From positions 124,001 to 188,000 of the forward strand of contig JASGCC010000019.1 of NCBI GenBank assembly GCA_030067915.1: DNA of 64,000 nt. The letters are read 5' to 3'. Both the position numbers and the translations under genes were made by a program. Position 1 is the first letter of the stretch. Each line of letters begins with the position of its first letter. This DNA is from Hydractinia echinata (Eukaryota; Cnidaria; Hydrozoa; Anthoathecata; Hydractiniidae). Under the pieces are notes generated by a model that saw only the letters and a program-made list of their open reading frames with translations, had not been told where the DNA came from and did not search any database. This document shows positions 34,880-44,958 of this stretch, piece by piece.

Positions 34880-37330
34880 GGCTGGGAAATTTGTTTCATA
34901 TTTTGAAGAATATAAAGCAACATCAATGAAACACAAAATGACAAAGTTTGCGCAGCTACAATGTGGAATTGATTACACGTATTGGCAAAACCCGATTGAG
35001 TGGAGCAATCACGTTGCAAAATCTGAAATAGACGCTAACTCTTGAGACTAGAGCCACGGGACATCATAAAACCGAAACACTGATGAATGCCATAAAAGCA
35101 CTCAAAAAACTTTACATACGAAATTATAAAGCTATAGTTAAAGCTTTGTACGATAAAGGACCGTTCATTTTGGCACCACCATACCGGAAGTTTGCCCTCA
35201 CATTTGGAGAATGGAGCGATAAAACCGAAGAACAAAAAATGGAACATATACGTTCATTCTTGCTGTATATCCCTACAATTCCTGATCTGACTGAGCTATC
35301 AAGCAACGCGACTGATTCACCACCACAGAAAAAAGATAAGGAAGTTAATGAACAAGAATTGGCGACAGATTCTGTTTTATCTAATTGTACACCTAACAAT
35401 AAAAAGCCGGAGATTCCAATAACTGCAGAAGAACTCCATATATCCACGGACAAGATACCCAAATATACTTTAAAGAAAATTTTCCAGCAAGCTGTAGACA
35501 TCCTGTCTGATAAAAAAGGAATAACTACAGCTGCATCAGCTGATCCAAGAATGCGAACCGTAAAAAGTTCAACTTCCAACACTCCGCACATCATATCACT
35601 ATCTTCGAGAAATCGCAGGGGTCCCAGGGCAAAAACACATGCCATTTTTTATGAAAATTTAGCTAATTTTATGCCAATTTTATGCCAATGCCTAATTTTG
35701 ATAACCGTATGGTTCAATGGTCCTTACTAATTTCTGACAGATTTGACAAATCTCCTACAAAAACTGGATAACCCTTGGAAAATTGGTAAACACGTAAAAA
35801 AAAAGTGCTTTGAATTTGCTTTGACAGTCTATACTGTTACAACCAAGGTTCATTCCTAAACAATGGGTTAAATCAATTAAGTCTAAGGGTTTGCCTCTAA
35901 AATTTGTTTCTGGTTTTTATCAACTATCTGCAAAGCTTGTAACATTTCTGCCTTCGTTACTAAATTTTCTTGGCTTAGGAATAAACTGCCTTGACTAAGT
36001 CTTAACTTGCCATATTCGGAACTAGTTGTAAAATGTCCTCCGGGTTGGTAAGATCTTTTTTTGACCCAGATGCATGACACGTTACCTGTGATTTTACTTG
36101 AGATAACCCACTGTTGTCAATTTTGAATGCTTTAACACAAATTTTAGAATAAGCTGAAAATTTATCATTTTTAACAAAACTGAGCCAAGGTTAGCTTTTT
36201 CCCCACTCGGGACGGTGTTTAATCAATCGGCAATCAATCACTATTGTAATTACTAACCTTAAAAAAAGTTGTTCTACTCTCTTCTCGACTTAAACAATTG
36301 CTACATAAAACTCTGGGAAATGTCATAAGAATAATAAATGCTGAGTAAAGAGCAAACAAAATTAAAAATAACTGCGTAAACAAAATTTTGGAGAACACAT
36401 GTACAAAAATTATGATTTTTTATGCCAACAAATCAATTTTATGCTAATTTTATGATTTTTGAGAAAAAATTGCTGATTTTATGATTTTTTATGATTTTAT
36501 GCCGGCTGGGACCCCTGAAATCGTGATTTATTGGAATGCAAATGTAAAACTCATACATGGTTCTTAATATGCGAACATACAATAGCTGTAGCCGTGAATC
36601 TGAACATGTGTTTCGCGTATTTCGTGCAGGTTAAAAAGAAAATCATGTAAAGTAAAGCACGGAGAGGTTTAACTGCTGCAATCGAAACGGATTTGACAAT
36701 ATAACAATCAAGATGATCAACGAAAGCGATTCTTAGATTCACACATCCAACAGTATTCCACAAACGCTGCTGTCATCAATAACCCAACAACTCCTACACC
36801 ACAAAGTGCACCACTAACACCGCAACCAAGTTCACAATATGCAAATAATGTTAACAACTCTTCCAACAATCAGTTAAATGTATTACTTTACAGTCCTTCT
36901 CCAACAGCTCTGAAATCTTTGCGTCCTCACAGCAGCAGTAATGCTGCCTTGTCTCAAATCATTAAAAACTTTTCACACATCAACAATTGGCAAAGTGAAA
37001 TGTCACCTTTTTTCTATGAAATTGTTCTGCTATCCGGAAATGTGTCGGTATGCTATGGGTGCCATAAGAAATTTGAAGTTGAATGCCGCACATTTCCAAA
37101 CAACGTGATTGTGAAACACATGGATAGACGAAAACAGGGGTATCTCCTTCTGGACCTGTTACATTCGCTAATGACTTCACCGCAACGTATTACCATTTAG
37201 ATGTGCAACATATAACTATAAGAAACAGGCTATTCTTCGAAAACCTGGTAGTGTACGTATCTCAAACCTTATCAAAACAGCTCGCTGGTAATATGGAATT
37301 TGGTCGATTGCAATGGTCAGGTGTTGTTAA
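34880..37330 (+). pseudogene. MULE-like transposase remnant, interrupted by a nested element
   Basis: The first part (from about 34880) matches the better-preserved copy at 57413-58202 but has lost its upstream coding region, and the frame breaks near 35045. The frame 35083-35700 runs from MNAIKALKKLY to a low-complexity spacer and is cut at 35616 by the nested insertion. After the insertion, 36780-37200 encodes a Ser/Asn/Pro-rich stretch and then CYGCHKKFEVEC, a zinc-ribbon-like pair of CxxC. One frame away this continues with FTATYYHLDVQHI. A C-terminal zinc-binding tail after the transposase core fits cnidarian MULE-type proteins as I remember them. The catalytic domain itself is not present in this copy. 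Confidence 0.6.
35616..36517. mobile_element. 902-bp nested DNA element with CAGGGGTCCCAG ends and 6-bp TSD
   Basis: Perfect 12-bp inverted ends CAGGGGTCCCAG and CTGGGACCCCTG are flanked on both sides by AAATCG (35610-35615 and 36518-36523). The CAGGGG start resembles hAT-type ends, though a 6-bp duplication is shorter than the common 8 bp. AT-rich subterminal strings (ATGATTTTTTATG, TTTTATGCC) occur at both sides. A minus-strand frame at 35883-36080 is a possible remnant of a transposase exon (SEYGKLRLSQG, NLVTKAEMLQALQ). Confidence 0.85.
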
Positions 37331-38029
37331 ATTTATTTGAAAACTTGGTGTGTTTTAAAACGATTTTTAGCTGAAACTTCTGTTTTCATTTTTTGATGAA
37401 GATTGTGTTCATGTGTTTTGTTGTTTTTAAGCTACTTACTTTTATTACATACTTATAAGAAAACTTTCGTTTAAGCGCAAAATCCTACTTTTTACCCCCA
37501 GAAGGTGTAGAAAGACAAAAGAATTGGGCACGAGTTTGGAGGGTGCTTTTAATGGAATGCAGTGTTTCATATTTTGTTGTTTTTAAAATATTGTTAAATA
37601 GAAAGAGGCGTTTAATGAGAGAGGTGTTTATTCAAAAAAGAAAAAAGGGCGTTTGTTTACTAAAAATCATCAGCATTTACAATGTTGTACTCTTATTTTT
37701 GTTATCGAATGTTTCAGCATGTACTATATGAGTATATTTGACGATCAAAATTTTATATCCATTTTGTCCAATAAACAACCCCTCGAATGGTTTATGATTT
37801 TAGAGAGGGCGTTGAATAGAGAGGCGAGTTTATTAGAAAAAGATAGTTCACATTTGTTTTTGAGGTGTACATAGCTTTGTTATGAATATGAGACTTGCAT
37901 ATTATTCCATGGTTGTCATTTCAATACCCGCATACATTTTACGCCATTCAACATTACTGTTAAAACCTAAAAAATAATTGGTATACTGGTATACTGGTAT
38001 ACCCATGACTCTACACTAGACTAGTGCTA

Positions 38030-38165
38030 GTCGTCTGTGATTCGTCTGTACTCGTCTGTGATTCGTCTGTACTTGTTGTGATTCGTCTGTGATTCGTCTG
38101 TACTCGTCTGTGATTCTTCTGTAACTTGTCTGTACTCGTCTGTACTCGTCTACGCATTCGTCTGT
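38030..38165. repeat. minisatellite in right MULE end
   Basis: Tandem ACTCGTCTGT / GATTCGTCTGT units, the inverted counterpart of the array at 34410-34665. The array is shorter than its partner, so unit number differs between the two ends of one element. Confidence 0.88.
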
Positions 38166-38366
38166 AGTTTTAGAACAGATCATTCGAATTTGTTTTGTGT
38201 ACTTACACAATTTTAAAATCGAACGATCTGGAATTCAAAAAGTATCAAAATCGAACATGCGTTTTTTCTTCCTTGGTGCCTTGGGAATAGCAACTTAAAT
38301 ATAGCTTTGTTTGTTTTGTTCACAAAGGAATATTTATTTGCAGACCAGATACAGTCAGGTAATAAA

Positions 38367-38506
38367 ACGGATACTGACCGGTTTTGATGATATACTGTAA
38401 AATACAATGCCCTCTTGCAAGGGCACAGACCTCACAAGCTCAGTATGTACTTTTGACCTCAGGCTTTGTATTTTACAGTACAACATCAAAACCGGTCAGT
38501 ATCCGT
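38367..38506. repeat. 140-bp foldback MITE flanked by TAATAAA
   Basis: Arms of about 43 bp start ACGGATACTGACCGGTTTTG and are inverted across the element with a few mismatches (an extra TA in the left arm). TAATAAA lies directly outside both ends (38360-38366 and 38507-38513), a 7-8-bp target duplication. No coding capacity. Confidence 0.85.
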
Positions 38507-38635
38507 TAATAAAATATACACATTTTTTATAATAAACATACGTTTCAGCTTGAATTTCCTGAAGGTCTGAGGAGCCTGGCCCATGTTTTATACCATAAAA
38601 TGGTATTCAGTTTAATTATTTTCAATATTATGCGT

Positions 38636-38814
38636 TCATCATCATCATCATTCTCGGCTTAACGTCCGTTTTCCATGCTAGCATGGGTTGGACGGGGTAT
38701 ATTAATGACCCTCTTCCAATCTGATCTAGACTGTGTTAGATCTAAACTCAACTTCCTCTGTATCAAGTCTGTCCTTATAACCTCCTGCCAAGTCTTTCTC
38801 GGTCTGCCTCTGGG
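38636..38814 (-). mobile_element. RTE-like LINE 3' fragment 1
   Basis: The CATCATCAT tail is followed by TCTCGGCTTAACGTCCG and 160 further bases matching the 3' end of the LINE at 8453. The match stops at GCCTCTGGG (38814). It is a 5'-truncated copy. Confidence 0.92.
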
Positions 38815-38828
38815 TAACCAAGACAATT

Positions 38829-39056
38829 CATCATCATCATCATCATTCTCGGCTTAACGTCCGTTTTCCATGCTAGCATGGGTTGGACGGGGTATATTAA
38901 TGACCCTCTTCCAATCTGATCTAGACTGTGTTAGATCTAAACTCAATTTCCTCTGTATCAAGTCTGTCCTTATAACCTCCTGCCAAGTCTTTCTCGGTCT
39001 GCCTCTGGGCTTTGCCCCAGGAACTATCAAGTCTCTACACTTTCTTACCCAATTAT
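38829..39056 (-). mobile_element. RTE-like LINE 3' fragment 2
   Basis: A second, slightly longer copy of the same 3' end in the same orientation. It begins with its CAT tail 14 bases after fragment 1 stops and ends at about TTACCCAATTAT. The two fragments differ from each other at one or two bases only. Confidence 0.92.
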
Positions 39057-39624
39057 TATTAACATTATATGTTAAAAGCACATATATATCTCAGTCCTGT
39101 GTTTCTTTAAATCATGCATCTTACAAATAAAACTCCGTGCATAAACACAAAGACAGTAAGTGCAAAAATACAAATACTGATAATACTGACGACACACACG
39201 TGATTTTATGGATCTTACATAAGAATAATAAATGAAACATTTCTGAAACACTCAGAGTGCGTAGCGATTCCTGATTTCTGAAGAAAAACATTATTCCTCA
39301 AAAAAGGAACTACCCATTGTCACAGTCCAGCTATCATAGTTAAAACTTTGGTAATATTAATATTCAATGGATATTCAATATTTACTACAAAACCTTTAAC
39401 TCTACAGGACAGACTAGCAGCTGCATTATAAAAAATCTTCAGTTTCCACTTAAATCACAAATTTAACAACTTTAAAAATGTTCAAGCTTACAGAAAATAC
39501 ATACATAGCAAGTAAACACACACACACCTTAACACTAATTAGCTATAGGCAGCATCCATTAAACCATTTAACCAAGAACAGCCAAAGAAATGGGTACATA
39601 ATTAAGAAAGCACATTCAACTTAC

Positions 39625-39754
39625 CAATATTCATCTCCCATTTCACCATTATCGTCATTAATGTCAACATAAAATGTCGATCTTGACTTCCCGGATTCCC
39701 ATTCTGATTTTTTATTTCTTCCAAACCATTTAATTTCCATGGGATAAACTAGAA
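39625..39754 (-). CDS. coding-like internal exon, unknown protein
   Basis: A 130-bp minus-strand exon with acceptor TTGAAAG and donor TTG-GTAAGT, open in one frame. It encodes a segment with IKWFGRNKKSEWESGKSR followed by FYVDINDDNGEMGDEY. Composition is unlike the flanking AT-rich sequence. A decayed relative (GNWFESKKRSEWET) can be read at about 49255-49345 on the same strand. Family not recognised, and no neighbouring exon could be chained securely. Confidence 0.4.
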
Positions 39755-40860
39755 CTTTCAAATCTTAATTTGCTTCATATATGTTTCAACAATTTCTTCT
39801 AACTTTGGGATACAGCATAAAGTATTTTTACTGCCAGAATGGCCTAAAGATCCATGGTATTGTTACTATCTAGAGTTAATTATTAGATGTTTAATTCAAG
39901 CCAGAACTAAATCTCTTTTTTCTTTTAAAACGTGAGCACATCCTTTAAAAAGCAAAATTATGATTATAAGCAAAATATATTTTGCATATAAACATCAACA
40001 TAACACAAACATCACCTTAATTCAATTTCCACACAAGTTTAGATTTCACCCATCTTTTTTTTATAAGATCATAAAATTACAGATTATTACTTGCAAAAGG
40101 AGTATGCATGAAAATTATTATGGGTTCTGGTTAAAAATAATTTGGAACACTTTTTTTATAAAAACAATTAATTTTTAAAGTTTGTGCCAAATTTTGTTCA
40201 GCTACTTAGAGAAGAAACGTCCCTAAAATTGGTTAGTCATTTTTACCTAAGTAAGTTAAAATTATTTAAAAAATTAAAAATTATTTTCAAAGGGGCAAGT
40301 GTTTAAACTTGGATTGTGTATACCATTTGCCAACATTATTCCCTTTCTTATTTGCTGAAAAAAAATTGGGAATAGGAAAATTATACTTAATTTTTGTAGC
40401 ACGAATATTAATGGAGGTAAAATTGCACTTTAAGTACGTTGAAGATTACTATTAATAACAAATCAAATGAAACATTAGATAGAAGTGTTGCTGCACCTCT
40501 TGATCTCGAAAGTTAGTCATAATTTTCAAATTATCCAAACAAAAATTACAAATGACATGAAAAAAAAGTGTGAGTATAGTGCAATGAATTTTTGTAAAAA
40601 TAAAACCATCTTTAAGATTTCAAATAATTATATTACAGGTGGCATTGTAAATTTATAAAACATTATATACAAAAAATATACAAATTATAAAACTAAAACT
40701 ATAAAACCAACAAAACTTAACTTTATCTTATGGAGCAGCATATAAACTTTTGGTGAGTCTCAGAAATTAAATTACTATATTTATGGAAATGCATTTTCAT
40801 AAACATCTTAAGTGTGCTTTTATGCTGAAGACGCAGCTCTGTAGGAAGCAAATTTGTTTT
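39755..40860. other. intergenic or intronic, no exon recognised
   Basis: AT-rich sequence between the coding-like exons at 39625 and 40861. No repeat boundary seen. Confidence 0.3.
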
Positions 40861-40948
40861 TTAGGGCTTAGATTTAGTGCCTCTTTGAGGGTAAACCGTT
40901 TTTCCTGAGGAAAACTCCTCCTCGCACCTCCTTGCACAACCTTTCATC
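40861..40948 (-). CDS. possible terminal exon downstream of kinase gene 2
   Basis: Minus strand: acceptor GCCGTAG at 40949-40955, then an open frame reading MKGCARRCEEEF...VYPQRGTKSKP with stop at 40861-40863. A donor-like GTGTTATG lies just after the kinase stop at 41107, so this could be a 3'-UTR exon or an alternative tail of the kinase, or the end of another gene. Short, so weak. Confidence 0.25.
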
Positions 40949-41106
40949 CTACGGCAATGAGACAAACAGAAATTAACAGTCATTATAAAACTTGGCAAAT
41001 AGTAAATAGATACAAAAATATTTACAAACTTGTGTTCTCAAGTAAAGCCATAGTAAAAAAGACTTCAAAATTAATAAAACTTATACAAACGTGAAAAGCA
41101 TAACAC

Positions 41107-42715
41107 CTATTTACATTTCCCCTCCTTGAGTAATTCCAAGCAAAATTCTTCCAGCTTCCATTTTAAAGTTTCAAATGTTGGTCGTTCTTGTGCATTGTGT
41201 TCCCAGCAGGATGACATAATCTCATAAAGTTCCTCCGGACATCCATTTGGTGCTGGCATTTTATTGCCCTTGCTAACAAACAATAACGTATCGTTATTAG
41301 ACAAAGATGGATACGGTTGTTTCCCTTTAGTTAGCATTTCATAAAGAAGAATGCCAAAACTCCAAACATCAGATTTAGAAGAAAATTTCTGTTCTATAAT
41401 TGCTTCTGGTGCAGTCCACTTTATAGCAAATGCGGCATTTTCTTCTCCAGCATTGTCATTCGTATTGTTATGCAGGATTTTACTTAACCCAAAGTCTGAT
41501 ATTTTTAGTTGATTGTTATCTCCTACAAGAATGTTACGAGCAGCTATGTCTCGATGAACCACACCCTTATTTTCTAAGTATTGTAAACCATCTGCAACTT
41601 GAACAGCCATATCTACCTGGTCGCATAATGTAAGCTTTTCCCCACTGGAACTTTTTAAGTATTTATTCAAACTACCCTTTTGCATTAGCTCTAAAACTAT
41701 ATATATAGGTTCATCTAAAGGAATTGTGCAGATACCGTATAGTTGCACGAGTTTGGGATGAGATAAATGCTTCATAATGGCAGCTTCAGATAAAAAATCA
41801 TTTCTATTCATTTTGTGAGGAAGTACAGTTTTAACAGCTACTTTTATAGTTTGATTCCAAGTGCCTTCCCATACTTGACCATAGTGACCATTACCCAGAT
41901 TTCTATTAAGACTAATTCTGTCTCTTTCAATCTCCCATGGACCAAATGCATTTCTTTCACATGCATTCCCCAACTTATGTGGCAGTCCATCTGCTCGCTT
42001 CTGATAATGTTTAACAAGAGCTGGTAAGTCTGCGAAACATGTCTTCGGATTAATGGAAAAACTTCTTCCCTCAACACTTTTAATGTGATAATGTTTCATT
42101 CCTTTTGTGTCCCGCAAAGAAAGCGTATTATCTCCAGGTTTGCTTTCACTTCTCCGGATTGGAAATGATCCAGGATATCCCATACGAAGCAACAATCTGT
42201 TGGATTCCTCACGGGTTATATGATCAAAATACCAACTAAAGAAATAAAACACATATAAAATTATTGAAAAAGGCAGGATGTAATAAAATAGAAAAAAAAT
42301 AGAAAAATGGAGTATGGACATGGTAATACCACCTCTACAATAATATTTTGTGATGCAGGATCTAGAATTTCTGATGAATAGTTTTGCTTTTCACATAAAA
42401 AAATTTAAATCAAAGTCATTTTGAAAAAAATAAAATAATTTTTTGGTTTAAAAAAGGCATGCATAACTACACTTAAAGATGACATACTTGTATTGCTCTA
42501 ATTTGTTATAGGAAACAACATAATCTTTAGGTATATAGCCTTCATTTTTGGTGTTCAAGGAACGTGCTTTCCATCGTTTTTCTCTTCTATCATCAAGAAC
42601 TTCAAAATATTCCCCTCTTTGAAACGATAGTTCGTCGTCGTTACGAGCAACAAAGTTCTGCTGGGCGATAAAAATGTTTTCACCGAACAGCGCAATATCT
42701 GGTTGATTGGTTTGT
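41107..42715 (-). CDS. FRK/SRMS-like Src-related tyrosine kinase, gene 2 (tandem paralogue; 5' exon missing)
   Basis: Same design as gene 1 and same strand. The SH3 exon 42488-42715 is 228 bp, identical in length to that of gene 1. After a 252-bp intron (GTATGT donor, TTCTTTAG acceptor), exon 41107-42235 encodes SH2 plus kinase without an intron. The SH2 motif reads FPIRRS: the phosphotyrosine-binding Arg is kept but its neighbours differ from FLIRES in gene 1. The SH2-kinase linker is about ten residues shorter. Kinase motifs are GNGHYGQV, VAVK, HRDIAARN, SDFG and WTAPEA. The loop between DFG and APE (HNNTNDNAGEENAAF) has no tyrosine, and the tail ends CLELLKEGKCK without a regulatory tyrosine. 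About 451 residues are visible. The upstream exon is missing, as in gene 1. The frame is intact, so it is probably expressed. Confidence 0.9.
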
Positions 42716-42824
42716 CTGTTAAAAAAAAATTAAAAACGTATATTGATAAGATGCTTGGTAGTTTATAACAAATTTTATTCTCAATATGACTTGCAAAAAA
42801 TATTTTAAGAGAATTATTTTCTAT

Positions 42825-43590
42825 ACTAGTTATTTGAACCCGTGGAATAATCCACTTAAATTTATTGTGCTTCTTATCACAAAAAGGTTTGTTGATAATT
42901 TTATTAAGAAGGCTGAAAAAGAAACGTTTTAAACGAAATCCCGTGGAGATATCCACTCAAAAACATTTAAAATTTATTCTATGTTTCTTATCACAAAATC
43001 ATTTGTTGTCAGTTTCATTTTAAAGACGCAAACAATAAAAACTTTTGAACGAAATTGACAACTATAATAACAACGTTAATTGCCTGTGACTTTACTCGTA
43101 TAACAATTTATAACAAAGCTCCCGTCACGGTAAATTTAAATTCGCATGCAATAAAATTCCTAACTGATGGAATCACTTTATTTTATCACATGATTTGTTT
43201 TAGCCAAACAGCGAAATTCAGTGTTCTTTTCGTCAAAACGTTTTGTTGTTAATTCCATTCAAGTGGGAATAAATAAATCCAATATGTTTTTCATATAACA
43301 GTAGACAATAGACACGTGCTTAAGGGAATAATAAAAATTAATTACCCGTGACTTTTGTGTAATAAAGTTCACATCATTACACAAAGGTTTTTATGAGAAC
43401 AATAAAATAAATTAACCGTGACTTTTTTAAAATAAAATTTTTAAATCAATTCGAAAAAGCACACAAAAGACAGAATAAAAATAAAAGTTTAGCAAAAGTG
43501 ACATGTTACCGCGGCTATTTCTTTAGAAAAAACAACACATCCACTTTGCCTGTCACAGACACACGGAACTGGCGTATTATTATATAGATA
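42825..43590 (+). mobile_element. ACTAG-hairpin element upstream of kinase gene 2
   Basis: The head ACTAGTTATTTGAACCCGTGG carries the stem GTGGA-ATAA-TCCAC. The tail is GACACACGGAACTGGCGTATTATTATATAGA, ending near 43590. A second internal CCCGTGGAGATATCCACT hairpin lies at 42941-42959, followed by a diverged repeat of the first 100 bases, so the unit is itself partly dimeric. It lies in the presumed intron or upstream region of kinase gene 2. Confidence 0.65.
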
Positions 43591-43963
43591 TATCTTCTTT
43601 GTTCTATTTTTTTTCTTTCATCTGGTAGATATTTAACTAATTAGATCTTTTGTTTATATTGTGTAACTATCACATGACTTATAAGAACTGAAACATTTCA
43701 ATAAAATGGTAAACAAAATTATTATTTTTTGTTCTGAAAAATTGTTTCAAGTTTTGTATTTAAAACATGAACATGTTCAAAAATAAGGGGGGGGGTTTGT
43801 GACATTTTTTCGAACCATACTTCAAAACATCATCCTGGTAAGAAAAATGGCCTGACATATAATATGAAATATTCCTGGTTAACCTGGATAAATAATGAAG
43901 CTGTCTTAAAAAACTGAACTTTTAAAGGATGACATCAGCTACTTTAAAAAGAATTTCAAATAA

Positions 43964-44622
43964 GTGAAAAATTCAGGCTTACACCTTGCTAGGCTTACAT
44001 TGTTTGTAAGCCGTCATTTCTTTGCAGTGTGTTGTGGGAATTCCAAACTTTGTGAAATTGGTCTATATAGGTGTAATTTTAACTTCGTGAAATTTTTAGG
44101 CTTACATGTTAGGTTAAATGTAAAAAAATCAGGTTTACATTTTGGATTGTCTATTTTTAGGAAAATATGAGATCATTGCATACCTTAACTTATATGATAT
44201 ATGAAGTTAGATTCCTCCTTTCACATGTAATCACTAAATTCTATATAAATAGGTGAAGGATTATGGCTTACAAGTTCAAAACCACAGTAGTGAATGTTGA
44301 ATGTTATATATACTTCATGTTCCAGGTGTTGCCGCTTTTAGGATTTGGTCATGCTATGTACCTGGTAGTTTTGCATATTATTACTCAAATTTAAGTAAAA
44401 GACAATGTTGTGTATGTCCTGTACTTTTTTAAATAAGATTATGTTTTGGGTGAGAATATCGGGTTTACAGCATGAAACATACTGCCTCTGTCTATATAAT
44501 ATATATCTATATCTGTGTTAGTAAAAGTCAATCAATTTTTTTAGTGAAAACTGTATTTGTTTCATTATTTGTATCCTTGAACAACAATACACTGAGAATC
44601 CAGGTGAAAAAAATAGGCTTAC
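43964..44622. repeat. left cluster of GTGAA-N7-GGCTTACA boxes
   Basis: Full 20-bp boxes at 43964, 44087 and 44253; variants at 44120, 44450 and 44603; partial ones at 43989 and (inverted) 44005. The fixed spacing of 7 bases between GTGAA and GGCTTACA is held in every full copy. They are likely transposase binding sites, by analogy with subterminal repeats of other DNA transposons (inference). Confidence 0.85.
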
Positions 44623-44958
44623 TGATGGTATATTTAAACAATGAAGAAGACATTACATTGCAATACAAATAGCTATCCATTAATTTACATTAAAAATATT
44701 TTATGTATTTATTCTTGTATTTTCTTGAGCCAGAGAGTTAAGTGAATAGAGGAAGTAGAAGTGATTGTATTGCTAGTTTACAAGCCAGTTGTGATAGAAG
44801 CCATTGCATTGCAGTTTAGTAGAATGTTGATAGAATTGTAATAGAATGTCATGTAAAAGAATGTTTTTCTGTAATCTTTCAGAGTAGAAAAAAGTGTTAA
44901 CTTGAACTAGAAGTTAGAATATTGTACATAGCAAATTTACAGATTTACAGATTATAAA

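Larger units (their letters stand above)
34390..38181 (+). mobile_element. MULE-like transposon copy 1 with minisatellite inverted ends and 9-bp TSD
   Basis: Ends GATCTGTTCTAAAACT (from 34390) and its complement (to 38181) are inverted. The 9-bp sequence ATTCGAATT lies directly outside both (34381-34389 and 38182-38190), a perfect target duplication. A 9-bp TSD with long inverted ends is typical of Mutator-like elements. Just inside each end are arrays of ACAGACGAGT/ACAGACGAATC repeats (34410-34665; inverted at 38030-38165). The interior carries transposase remnants and a nested 902-bp element at 35616-36517. A second copy is at 56668-58511. Confidence 0.9.
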
